Source: an uncultured Maricaulis sp.
GTDB lineage: Bacteria > Pseudomonadota > Alphaproteobacteria > Caulobacterales > Maricaulaceae
Assembly: GCF_905480005.1 (NCBI RefSeq)
Contig: NZ_CAJQOO010000111.1
Location: forward strand, 1-33,291
Reading direction: 5' to 3'
DNA length: 33,291 nucleotides
Part shown: piece by piece, positions 1 to 7,584 of the stretch
How positions within the stretch are numbered: the first letter of the stretch is position 1
Layout of the letters: the number at the start of each line of letters is the position of its first letter
Notes under the pieces: model-generated
The model's database searches: none
Told to the model about the DNA's origin: nothing
The model's input: the letters and a program-made list of their open reading frames with translations, nothing else
Position numbers and translations under genes: made by a program

Positions 1-1683
1 GACGATTTCTCGCTCCGCAACCGTTCAAGAATTTCGAAGCGTATTCTTCGTGGTCGTAAGCAATGGAAAGACGAGAAACTCAAAGAATTTAACCGACGGC
101 GCGCCTACAACGTGTCATCTCGTTTGTATTGGCTAGCGCAGAACGGGTGCATTCTTGGGTTTGATGTTGATGTCGCTACAGCAAAATACCGCAAGCATAT
201 TCCCGACTGGAGTCCCGAAGCCGCTGATGCAGCTGTCGAGGGAATGGATGGCGGCGGCGGTTGGGTTAAAGAGGATGACGACGCGTCACTGCTGCTAAAA
301 CTCCCAGCCGACCAAGTAATTCCCAAAGCGCTCGAATTGATGAAGCAGCGACCGTCTAGGTTGACCGAGCGAAAGCCGTTCATCGGGCTCCGAAAGGAGC
401 AGCCACAGTTGGCCCCAGACGCCTTGATGCATGAGGCTGGTAATAACAACTTCCCTCACTGGGCATGGGAACAGTTTCTGGGCTGGTCAGAAAAAGATGA
501 TCCTAATCCGTTACCGGATGACGTGGTTTCGAAAGCGGTATTGCTGCTTCCACCTCAAGAAATCGTCGCGATGGCGCACACAGTCACAAGATGGATCGAG
601 GATCACTCATCAAGCCTGATGTCCACGGATGCCGGATTGTTCGACGATGTGTGGAACTTGTGCCTGGATTCACTTTCGTCGGAACCTGAACCAATGTCCG
701 GGGGTATTGTTCGTGGTTCTGCAGCACCCGAGTGGATGACGGAAGCTCTGAATGCTCCAACGGGGCGCCTGGCGGAGGCACTGTTCGGAGGCCCAGATAC
801 TAAAGACCGCAAGCCTCAACAAGGTTTCCCAGAAGGCTGGCAGCGCAAAGTTGAGCGACTTCTCGCACTCGAAGGAGATGCTCGACGATTTGCGATCACA
901 ACATTCACCCAGCGGCTGAATTGGTTCTACTACGTCGCTCCTGAATGGACCGATCAACATCTGTTGCGTCTTATGAAATCCGACGACGCGGTAGATGATC
1001 ACGATGCGGCATGGGCTGGCTTTCTATCGAATGGAAAAATGCCAACCGTCGAGCTGTTCAAACAACTCAAGCCAGAACTTCTTCGGCTTCCGAGTCCGGT
1101 CGCAAAGCGCCGTGAAGGTTTTCATCTGGAGGTTCTTGCAGCGTTCCTTCTCATCGGCTGGGCCCCAGCTGACGATGAACCTCAATTCATCACGGACGAT
1201 GAGCTGGCCACTACGATCCTAAATGGAAGTGATCGATTCCGTACGCAGATGCTCTGGTTGTTGGAGCGATGGAGTAAGGAAGATCCGGCGAGGTGGGGTG
1301 CCGCCATTCAGCACTTGTTCGCGGAGGTTTGGCCTCGTCAGAAGAAGGCACGAACTCCTGAAGTCGCCAAGCGCATGGTCGAGCTACTATTTTCACAAAC
1401 TGACAGTTTCAGTGATCTCGCCTCGCAAATCCTTCCTCTTCTGACATCCTTCGACAGCGAGGATGTCATGCTTCCCCGTGTCACCAAACTTGGCGACCCC
1501 ATCATCAAAAACCATCCTGACGCTGTTATAGAGCTGCTCGAAGCAATTTTGCCCGATAATCCCGATCGCTGGCCCTATGGAGCACCGGAAATTTTGGATG
1601 CTCTACAGGATGGAGACTTGATGGCTGAGAGTCGAACAAAGTTACTTAGACTACAGCGCGTGAGAGCCGGGGCCTTCGTCTAG
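1..1683 (+). CDS. C-terminal part of a large island-borne protein, possibly SIR2-family with DUF4020-like C-terminus (5' end outside window)
   Basis: The reading frame is open from base 1 to the TAG at 1681-1683, so about 560 C-terminal residues are visible and the true start lies to the left. An internal GTG at 112 has no convincing ribosome binding site and is probably not the start. The protein is soluble, acidic, rich in Trp and Leu, and looks helical and repeat-like, with no membrane segment. The final 60 residues (…ILPDNPDRWPYGAPEILDAL…) recall the C-terminal DUF4020 domain found in large SIR2-type proteins; that match is from memory and tentative. Base composition is clearly more AT-rich than the genes after 1948, and the gene sits just inside a tRNA-derived attachment scar, so it is probably horizontally acquired. 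A defence role is inference only. It could equally be an unrelated helical-repeat protein. Confidence 0.75.
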   Translation, partial: DDFSLRNRSRISKRILRGRKQWKDEKLKEFNRRRAYNVSSRLYWLAQNGCILGFDVDVATAKYRKHIPDWSPEAADAAVEGMDGGGGWVKEDDDASLLLKLPADQVIPKALELMKQRPSRLTERKPFIGLRKEQPQLAPDALMHEAGNNNFPHWAWEQFLGWSEKDDPNPLPDDVVSKAVLLLPPQEIVAMAHTVTRWIEDHSSSLMSTDAGLFDDVWNLCLDSLSSEPEPMSGGIVRGSAAPEWMTEALNAPTGRLAEALFGGPDTKDRKPQQGFPEGWQRKVERLLALEGDARRFAITTFTQRLNWFYYVAPEWTDQHLLRLMKSDDAVDDHDAAWAGFLSNGKMPTVELFKQLKPELLRLPSPVAKRREGFHLEVLAAFLLIGWAPADDEPQFITDDELATTILNGSDRFRTQMLWLLERWSKEDPARWGAAIQHLFAEVWPRQKKARTPEVAKRMVELLFSQTDSFSDLASQILPLLTSFDSEDVMLPRVTKLGDPIIKNHPDAVIELLEAILPDNPDRWPYGAPEILDALQDGDLMAESRTKLLRLQRVRAGAFV

Positions 1684-1827
1684 TGGCCGAAGGCGATGGC
1701 TGGTCAGGGGCATCAAGCAGCTTTAACGGGGTCGGAATTTGGTCGAATTGAGCACAATATCGTGCACAAAATACAATCGCACGATTAAATATTGATTTAA
1801 AACAGTATAATAGAGACTCCTGTATAC
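1684..1827. other. AT-rich island terminus without a gene
   Basis: This 144-bp stretch between the last island gene and the tRNA scar is strikingly AT-rich against the rest of the window. No coding frame is credible. It contains an inverted repeat (ATCGTGC at 1759-1765 and GCACGAT at 1779-1785, 13-nt spacer) close to the recombination point. That could be a terminator stem for the gene at 1-1683 or an arm site for integrase or excisionase binding. Confidence 0.5.
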
Positions 1828-1884
1828 GACTTAAAATCTGCCGGCCGCAAGGCCGTGCCGGTTCAAGTCCGGCCGCCCGCACCA
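1828..1884 (+). tRNA. 3' fragment of tRNA-Leu(UAA): attachment-site (att) scar of a genomic island
   Basis: The segment reads as the 3' half of a leucine tRNA. It has the anticodon loop CTTAAAA (anticodon TAA), the 3' anticodon strand TCTGC, a long class II variable arm with stem GGCC/GGCC, the T arm GCCGG-TTCAAGT-CCGGC, the acceptor strand CGCCCGC, discriminator A and CCA. The 5' half (an expected GCGGGCG acceptor strand and the D arm) is missing: the bases before 1828 are AT-rich and do not complete the anticodon stem. This is not a functional tRNA. It is the pattern left when a tyrosine-recombinase element integrates in the anticodon-loop-to-3'-end part of a tRNA gene and rebuilds the intact gene at its other end. 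The intact tRNA-Leu should lie left of the window. Confidence 0.8.
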
Positions 1885-1947
1885 ATTGTGATCTCATTTG
1901 CCTTTGATCTCACCGCCGCTCGCCATGGGCAGGCCCCGTCTGTTTTC

Positions 1948-2664
1948 TCACTTCGGGCGGCGGCGCCTCGCCATAATCCACAGGCGGTGAACGGTGAGGT
2001 AAACCCCGGCGATACCGAACAGTATGGCGATGATCGAGGTCATCTTGATCCACCAGGAATTGAAATTCTCCCGGCTCGACCAGTCCATGATGTGCACGCC
2101 CCAGAAGAAGTCATAGACGCGCCAGGCCGAGGTGCGCACCGCGCGCAACTCGCCGGTCTGGCTGTTGATGTAGAATGTTGTCGGCGGCGTTGTTTCGCCC
2201 GCGGCGAACTCGATCCGCCAGGCGGGAATGGAGAGGCCGGCTTCGCGTGGTGGATCGGTCAGCCAATCAATCGCCGTGATTTCGCCCAGCCCGTTCTGAC
2301 GGGTCGTCGCAATCTCGCGGGCCAGCGCTTCGCCAACCGGAGACAGGTCGTCGCCCGTGCGGGCGTCGATCATGAGCGGGCCGTCAGTGGTTTCAAGTCG
2401 CCAGACCGGCGAACCGGCCAGCCAGCCAGTGCGGGCGGAGGTCACTTCGCCATCCTGCGCGGCGATGATGGTCGCCAGCGGCACGGCCTCATTCGTCCAG
2501 TCCAGTACGCTTTCGGCCGGGTCATGCCGCAAATGCTCGCCGCGTATCACTTCGATCGGAATGATCACCATGATGAGGCCGGAGATCAGCCACAGCATGA
2601 CCTGCACGCCAAAGGCCGCGCCCAGCCAGAGATGGATCTGGCTCATCAGTCGAAAGAGTTTCAT
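1948..2664 (-). CDS. PepSY-type membrane protein, third gene of putative copper operon
   Basis: The product is a 238-residue protein that starts MKLFRLMSQIHLWLG, has a hydrophobic membrane segment at about residues 10-35 (FGVQVMLWLISGLIMVIIP), a periplasmic domain of about 150 residues, and a second membrane segment near the C-terminus (TSIIAILFGIAGVYLTVH) before a basic RRRRPK tail. This is the layout of small PepSY-associated membrane proteins, which often sit beside TonB-dependent metal receptors. The ATG at 2664 is preferred over an in-frame ATG at 2709, because an AAGGGGA-type site lies about a dozen bases upstream and the PepSY helix then starts near the N-terminus. It is downstream of the TonB receptor on the same strand, 239 bp away. 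The role in metal (copper or iron) uptake or reduction is inferred from family and position. Confidence 0.8.
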   Translation of the reverse strand: MKLFRLMSQIHLWLGAAFGVQVMLWLISGLIMVIIPIEVIRGEHLRHDPAESVLDWTNEAVPLATIIAAQDGEVTSARTGWLAGSPVWRLETTDGPLMIDARTGDDLSPVGEALAREIATTRQNGLGEITAIDWLTDPPREAGLSIPAWRIEFAAGETTPPTTFYINSQTGELRAVRTSAWRVYDFFWGVHIMDWSSRENFNSWWIKMTSIIAILFGIAGVYLTVHRLWIMARRRRPK

Positions 2665-2864
2665 GGTGTGCGGTGTCCCCTTGGTCTCAGCTCGGGAGCA
2701 TTCAGTCATTCTGTGTCGTGATCAATCCCTGGCATCGTCCGGACTACTTGAGACCCCAGCCGGCCATGAGTCGCCAGGGGACCGTCCGCGATCACCCTCT
2801 CCGCGCCGCCGAGCCGTCACGTTCAGCGGCCGGGTCGGCAAGCCGGTCAGCCTCCGGTCCGGAT

Positions 2865-2894
2865 GGGCCACGCCAAGCTTCGTCAGCGTGGCCC
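2865..2894 (-). terminator. Perfect 9-bp stem-loop after the TonB receptor gene
   Basis: GGGCCACGC (2865-2873) and GCGTGGCCC (2886-2894) form a perfect 9-bp stem with a 12-base loop, ten bases beyond the receptor stop codon. There is no T-run, so it may be an mRNA-stabilising or Rho-assisted structure separating receptor from PepSY expression rather than a classical terminator. Confidence 0.5.
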
Positions 2895-2903
2895 TGATCC
2901 CGG

Positions 2904-5021
2904 CTAGCCGCGGACCGTCAGGCGAAGCCCGATTGAACGCCCATTGCCCGGAAGGCGCTCGCCCAGACCGATTTGCGAGCCCGCATTTCGGTTGACCCCG
3001 GCGAGATGGTCCCGCCAGGTCTGGTCGAGCAGGTTCTCGACTCCGACAGCCAGCGCGACTCCGGGGCGCATGTCCCAGCGACCATAGAGGTTCATCAGGA
3101 CTTGTCCGGGCGTTTCCGTCTCGTCATTGGAGCGGGAGACATTGTCCTGGCGCGCGGTCGCCAGGCTTTCCAGTGTGACCGTCCAGCGCGCAGCGTCATA
3201 GCTGGCACCCAGGCGGATATGGGGTGGAGCGATGCGGTAGAGGTTGTCATCGATATCGCGACGCTTGCCGCGGACCCAGCTGACCGAGCCGTCGAGGCGC
3301 CAGCGGGAATCGATCTGATAGCCGAAGTCGGCATCCAGCCCGTACAGCTCTGCCTCGACATTGGCGAAGCGCAGCGGGGTGGTGTCCCCATTCATGCCGG
3401 CGACCATCTCAACCGGTGTATCGGTCACGCCCGGCGTGGCGTCGAAGGGCACGCCCTGGATATAGTCTTCAATGCGCCGGATGAAGACGGTCGGCCGTGC
3501 GTAGACGTGGTCATTGGCCCAGTCGAGCCCGGCTTCGGCAATCCAGGCCGTCTCGGGCACGAGCCCGGTGTCGCCCACATAGGTATTGCCGTCCGCCAGA
3601 CCGCCGCTGGCCGCAGTCGGCAGCCAGGCAAAGCGTTCCAGATAGCCCGGCGCCCGGGTCTTGCGGGCGAGTGTCAGGCGCAGGCGGGAGGTGTCCGTCA
3701 GCGGGCGCCAGAGGCGGGCAACGGCGTCCAGCGTGCTGCCCTGCCAGTCGCGGTCGGCATTATTGGCGGCCATGGCGAGCATGCCCGGCATGGCGGGAAC
3801 GGCACTGCCAGTCGAGGCGAGGCCTGAGCGGGCCTCGTGGTGATCGACGCGCAGACCCAACTCGCCTTGCCATCCACCGCTCATTTCGCCAGTCCATTCC
3901 ACGAAGCCGCCGGTGCGGCTGATGGCAATGTCGGGCAGGTTGCGGAGAAAGAAATTCGGGTTCATCGGATTGGTGATCGTGACATCATGATCCGTGTCGA
4001 CCCGGTCAAGGCCGGCGCGCAATTCGCCTCCCATTGCCGGGACGGTGAGGCTGGCAGCAAGCGTGTGGCTCTCGGCATAGGCGAAGGTCTCCCGCCATCT
4101 CATGGGCGAGGCCGGGGCCGGTCGAAGGCTGAAATTATTCATGGCATGGCCGACATCACTCCAGCCCGCCGACAGGTCGAGCCGAGCCGCATCAAACGTG
4201 CCGGTATAGGCAATTCGCCCCGTGTCGGTGTCGATAAAGCGGATATCCATTGCGAAGGGCGGGTTGCCGGTCGGGCCGGTTTCATTGCGGCGCAGATCGA
4301 CGGTCAGCTCGTGCGGGCCGGCTTGCCAGCCAGCGCCAAGCCCGAAAACGCGCCGCTCATGCTCGCTGCCGCCGATGCGTCCCAGCGGCGTGTCGCGATC
4401 TCCGCCGGTTTCCAGAGAGCCGAGAACGTGCAGGCGGATCGTGTCATTGGCCAGCCCGACCAGCCCGCCAGCCGTCGTGCTGTCATCCACCGAACGGGTT
4501 GCCAGTGAGAGGTCATGGCTGAGGCTGAACTGCGGGGTGTCGGCAAATCTGCCGGATTTGAGGGAGACATCGAAACCGCCGCCCAGGCCGGGCCCGTTGC
4601 TGACCGGGCTGACGCCGCGGGCGATCTCTATGCGGTCGACCAGGACTGACGGCGCATAGTGGAGCGGCGGGTCCATCAGGTTCGGACCACCCGAGGCAAT
4701 GGCCTGGTTATTGATGCGAATGGCGAGCCGGGTCCCGAACAGGCCCCGATACTGCAACTGGCCAGACAGGGCGCCATTGCTGACCGCTGCTGCTCCGGGC
4801 AGGCGCGCGATGATCTGCGTCGTGTCCGGACCGGCGACGATGGGCTGCGCTGCCGGGTCGAGCTGATCCCGTGCCGGAGTGTCGAGCTGTGGCGCGCTGA
4901 CCGTGATGACATCAATAAGGGGGGGCTGAGAGGATTGGGCGAGGGCGGTCGGCGCCAGCCATGAAAGACTGGCCGACAGCGCGATCAAGGCGCAGCTGTG
5001 CTGCAAACAGGTAGGGGGCAT
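2904..5021 (-). CDS. TonB-dependent outer-membrane receptor, probably for copper
   Basis: A 705-residue TonB-dependent receptor. The N-terminal signal peptide ends near LAPTALAQS. It is followed by a TonB-box-like segment (PLIDVITVSAP) and a plug domain (…TQIIARLPGAAAVSNGALSGQLQYRGLFGTRLAIRIN… to about residue 170, ending GGGFDVSLKSGRF). A 22-strand barrel with typical alternating strands runs to the end. The plug motif NLMDPPLHY resembles the RMDPP motif of OprC/NosA-type copper receptors, and an extracellular loop around residues 410-425 is Met-rich (PAMPGMLAMAANN), which would suit Cu ligands. ATG 5021 is chosen over the in-frame GTG at 5051 because GGAG lies 7 bases before it. The neighbours are DUF2946 upstream and PepSY downstream. 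Copper specificity is inference; other substrates are possible. Confidence 0.9.
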   Translation of the reverse strand: MPPTCLQHSCALIALSASLSWLAPTALAQSSQPPLIDVITVSAPQLDTPARDQLDPAAQPIVAGPDTTQIIARLPGAAAVSNGALSGQLQYRGLFGTRLAIRINNQAIASGGPNLMDPPLHYAPSVLVDRIEIARGVSPVSNGPGLGGGFDVSLKSGRFADTPQFSLSHDLSLATRSVDDSTTAGGLVGLANDTIRLHVLGSLETGGDRDTPLGRIGGSEHERRVFGLGAGWQAGPHELTVDLRRNETGPTGNPPFAMDIRFIDTDTGRIAYTGTFDAARLDLSAGWSDVGHAMNNFSLRPAPASPMRWRETFAYAESHTLAASLTVPAMGGELRAGLDRVDTDHDVTITNPMNPNFFLRNLPDIAISRTGGFVEWTGEMSGGWQGELGLRVDHHEARSGLASTGSAVPAMPGMLAMAANNADRDWQGSTLDAVARLWRPLTDTSRLRLTLARKTRAPGYLERFAWLPTAASGGLADGNTYVGDTGLVPETAWIAEAGLDWANDHVYARPTVFIRRIEDYIQGVPFDATPGVTDTPVEMVAGMNGDTTPLRFANVEAELYGLDADFGYQIDSRWRLDGSVSWVRGKRRDIDDNLYRIAPPHIRLGASYDAARWTVTLESLATARQDNVSRSNDETETPGQVLMNLYGRWDMRPGVALAVGVENLLDQTWRDHLAGVNRNAGSQIGLGERLPGNGRSIGLRLTVRG

Positions 5022-5089
5022 GGAAACGCTCCAGGGCGCACGCCGGTACACTCCGGGTGGGCCATTGATTCAATCAGGGTGAGGCAGAA

Positions 5090-5497
5090 TCAGAGCGTTG
5101 CAGGCGGTCCGCGCGCCGGGGGGAGGGCATGGGCCCTGGTCGGCGCTGTTTGAGCCAGATACGGACCGCCAGCGCTATCCGTTTGCGCGATCCGCGGCGG
5201 GAGGCTGGTCGTTTGCGGCAGGGCTGCCAGGGCGACAGCGGCGCCAAACGCGCAATGCTGGGCCGTGTTGCCGGATGCGTCGCCACCAGGCGTTTCGCTC
5301 AAATCGCCGCTTTCAAGATCAAGCCAGCGTGTGATCGAACCCTGGGCCGTACACAGGACCACGGCAAGCTGGCCGTCATGCCCGCGATCGAGCATGTAGC
5401 CGCGCGGAATGGCGGATTGCTGGAGGACAGCAATCATCGCCAGGGCAAACAGCCACGGAGCGAGCAGGCCGCGCATATGTCGCAGATCGGACATCAT
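5090..5497 (-). CDS. DUF2946-like protein, first gene of the putative copper operon
   Basis: A 135-residue protein from the double ATG at 5497/5494 (MMSDLRHMRGLLAPW). It has one N-terminal hydrophobic segment (LLAPWLFALAMIAVLQQ) that acts as signal or anchor, then a small exported domain with conserved-looking Cys and His (VVLCTAQGSI near residue 60, HCAFGAAVALAALP near residue 90) and a low-complexity Pro/Ala tail. This matches the DUF2946 layout, a family often encoded next to TonB-dependent copper receptors. A longer form from ATG 5533 is possible but adds a non-hydrophobic leader. It is 68 bp upstream of the receptor on the same strand, so it is probably the promoter-proximal gene. Its biochemical role is not known to me. 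Confidence 0.7.
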   Translation of the reverse strand: MMSDLRHMRGLLAPWLFALAMIAVLQQSAIPRGYMLDRGHDGQLAVVLCTAQGSITRWLDLESGDLSETPGGDASGNTAQHCAFGAAVALAALPQTTSLPPRIAQTDSAGGPYLAQTAPTRAHALPPARGPPATL

Positions 5498-5586
5498 GGC
5501 CTGCCGATAGCACCGGCTCGGCCATCGCACCATGAGGCAAAATATCCCGGCTGGGCACGGGGCGCAGGGATGGCTAGTTTGAGCGC

Positions 5587-6207
5587 ATGTCGCACCGCGC
5601 CGTCCATGATCACCTTCTCGCCGCGTCGGAGCCGCTCTTTCCGGACTTGCACGCCGCAATCCGGAAGCTCGGCCCGATGGAGTTGCCGCGGCGCGATGAC
5701 TTGCCCTTTCCGGCCTATCTCTGCCGCGCCATTGCCGGTCAGCAGATATCGGTCAAGGCGGCGCAGAGTATCTGGGCCCGCGTCGAGGACAGTTCCGGTG
5801 ATGTCGACCTGCTTGATCATTTCTGTGCAGGCAATACCGACACCCTCCGCGCTTGCGGCCTGTCCGGTGCCAAGACGCGGACGATTATCACGATTGCCGA
5901 GACGCACCGGACCGTCGGTCTGGATACCGGTCTTCTCAAAAGCCTGCCGATCGACCAGCGCACGGCGCGGCTGACCGAGATCTGGGGGGTCGGTCAGTGG
6001 ACGGCTGACATGATGAATATCTTCTATTTCGGCGAGGGCGATGTCTGGCCGGATGGCGATGTGGCCGCCCGCAAGACGCTCGAGCGACTGACCTCGAAAC
6101 GACGCAAGACCGTGCGCACTGCCGGTCTGTTCAAACCCTATCGCTCCTGGCTGGCCTACTATATGTGGGCGCATGTTGACGCGCCGCCGGACGGAGAGCC
6201 CGGCTGA
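5587..6207 (+). CDS. DNA-3-methyladenine glycosylase II (AlkA/HhH-GPD family)
   Basis: A 206-residue base-excision-repair glycosylase that removes alkylated purines. Visible features are the conserved AIAGQQISVKAAQSIWAR helix (residues 48-65), a helix-hairpin-helix (LTEIWGVGQWTADMM, residues 129-143) and the catalytic aspartate Asp158 in WPDGDVAARK, followed by the usual C-terminal helices (SWLAYYMWAH). The length fits the short bacterial AlkA-like form without the N-terminal AlkA beta domain or an Ada fusion. ATG 5587 is used. It is divergent from the DUF2946 gene, with about 90 bp between them. Confidence 0.9.
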   Translation: MSHRAVHDHLLAASEPLFPDLHAAIRKLGPMELPRRDDLPFPAYLCRAIAGQQISVKAAQSIWARVEDSSGDVDLLDHFCAGNTDTLRACGLSGAKTRTIITIAETHRTVGLDTGLLKSLPIDQRTARLTEIWGVGQWTADMMNIFYFGEGDVWPDGDVAARKTLERLTSKRRKTVRTAGLFKPYRSWLAYYMWAHVDAPPDGEPG

Positions 6208-6300
6208 CCGGCACAGGTGGGACGCAAGGTCGCACCGTCCCTCTGAGCTTGCCACCAAACGGCCTTATCTTGGCCCGGTTCGTGGGGTTTTTTGGCCCCC

Positions 6301-6456
6301 ATGACACGACGAATTCTTATTGATGCAGGGCTTTTTGTCGGCGGGTGGACGTTGGGCTGGATGCTGACCAGCGACGCGCTGATCGGACTGCTCTTCGCCC
6401 TGATCCTCTCCGGTGCAGGCGAGGGCGTGCAGGCCGCTGCCAGTCATGATGAGTAA
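6301..6456 (+). CDS. Small hydrophobic protein, 51 aa
   Basis: An ATG at 6301 opens a 51-codon frame ending TAA at 6454-6456. The product has a basic N-terminus (MTRR) and two short hydrophobic stretches (ILIDAGLFVGGWTLGWML and ALIGLLFALILSGAG) joined by a short polar turn, then a polar tail, so it could be a two-helix membrane hairpin. The ribosome binding site is weak. It lies between the glycosylase and the flavin oxidoreductase on the same strand. I do not recognise a family. It could be a chance frame, but the amphipathic pattern and hydrophobic composition favour a real peptide. Confidence 0.45.
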   Translation: MTRRILIDAGLFVGGWTLGWMLTSDALIGLLFALILSGAGEGVQAAASHDE

Positions 6457-6580
6457 CGCGCTTCACCGCGCGCTCGACATCCCATACCGCTCTCTCTAAC
6501 GTTCGACGCGAACCCTGTTCAATCGCGGATCGCCACCAGAAGCGATCGCGAGCCTGGTCGATATATTAGAGGGGAATCCC

Positions 6581-7543
6581 ATGGCCGAACCCGACATTCT
6601 CAAGGGCAAGCTGCGCCTGCCTGTTATTGGCGCGCCGCTTTTCATCATTTCCAATCCGGACCTCGTCCTGGCCCAGTGCAAGGCCGGCATTGTCGGCTCC
6701 TTTCCGTCGCTGAATGCGCGCCCGGTCAGCCAGCTCGACGAGTGGCTGGACCAGATCACTTCGGAACTGGAGAGTTACAACCGCGCCAATCCGGACAATC
6801 CGGCGGCGCCTTTTGCGGTCAACCAGATCGTCCACCGCTCCAATAACCGCCTCCAGGAAGACCTGGAGCTGTGCGAGAAGTACAAGGTCCCGGTCGTGAT
6901 CACCTCGCTGGGGGCCCAGGCCGAGGTCAATCAGGCCGTTCAGAGCTGGGGCGGGATCACGCTGCACGATGTCATCAATCAGCGCTTCGCCCACAAGGCG
7001 ATCGAAAAGGGCGCGACCGGTCTGATCTGTGTCTCGTCGGGAGCGGGCGGACATGCGGGCGCCCTGTCGCCCTTCGGCTTCATCGCCGAGACGCGGTCCT
7101 GGTTTGATGGTCCGATCCTGTGTTCCGGCGCCATCTCGACCGGTGGCGGTGTCCTCGCGGCCCAGGCGATGGGCGCGGATTATGCCTATATCGGCTCGGC
7201 CTTCATCGCGACCGCGGAAGCGCGCGCGGAAGAGGCCTACAAGCAGGGTATCGTCGACAGCAACGCCGAAGACATTGTCTACACAAACCTCTTCACCGGC
7301 GTGCATGGCAATTATCTCAAAAAGTCCATCATCGATGCCGGCCTCGACCCGGACGCGCTTCCAGAGAGCGATCCCTCGGCGATGAATTTCGGATCGGGCG
7401 GCGGTTCCAAGGCCAAGGCCTGGAAGGATATCTGGGGGTCTGGCCAGGGCATCGGCTCGGTCAAGCAGGTGCGTCCGGCAGCCGATTATATCGATCAGCT
7501 CAAGGCCGAGTATGACGCCGCGAAGGCGCGTGTTTGCGGATAG
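6581..7543 (+). CDS. Nitronate monooxygenase / NAD(P)H-dependent flavin oxidoreductase family
   Basis: A 320-residue TIM-barrel FMN enzyme of the 2-nitropropane dioxygenase family. The diagnostic parts are the N-terminal LPVIGAPLFIISNPDLVLAQ strand, a central substrate and flavin segment (GLICVSSGAGGHAGALSPFGF, residues 147-167) with the catalytic-type His in GGHAG, and the phosphate-binding stretch CSGAISTGGGVLAAQAMGADYAYIGSAF. The oxidase or monooxygenase substrate (alkyl nitronate or propionate-3-nitronate) cannot be read from sequence, and some relatives are enoyl-ACP reductases or quinone reductases. AGAGGGGA six bases before ATG 6581 supports the start. The gene ends at a stem-loop shared with the convergent HAD gene. 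Confidence 0.9.
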   Translation: MAEPDILKGKLRLPVIGAPLFIISNPDLVLAQCKAGIVGSFPSLNARPVSQLDEWLDQITSELESYNRANPDNPAAPFAVNQIVHRSNNRLQEDLELCEKYKVPVVITSLGAQAEVNQAVQSWGGITLHDVINQRFAHKAIEKGATGLICVSSGAGGHAGALSPFGFIAETRSWFDGPILCSGAISTGGGVLAAQAMGADYAYIGSAFIATAEARAEEAYKQGIVDSNAEDIVYTNLFTGVHGNYLKKSIIDAGLDPDALPESDPSAMNFGSGGGSKAKAWKDIWGSGQGIGSVKQVRPAADYIDQLKAEYDAAKARVCG

Positions 7544-7555
7544 GGTATGCCGACC

Positions 7556-7578
7556 GGCCCTGCCCTGAGGGCGGGGCC
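7556..7578. terminator. GC-rich stem-loop between convergent genes
   Basis: GGCCCTGCCC (7556-7565) pairs with GGGCGGGGCC (7569-7578) over ten positions with one G-T wobble and a 3-base loop. It lies between the convergent nitronate monooxygenase-like and HAD genes. No T-run follows on either strand, so it is a terminator-like structure rather than a canonical intrinsic terminator. Confidence 0.5.
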
Positions 7579-7584
7579 GCGCGG

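Noticed and set aside
1784-1800. CtrA-like TTAA-N7-TT(T)A motif near the att scar
   Set aside because: It lies in very AT-rich island DNA where such matches are expected by chance, and no gene start follows.
1855-2721. Plus-strand open frame beginning in the tRNA fragment
   Set aside because: Its first codons are tRNA T-arm sequence and the rest is antisense to the PepSY gene.
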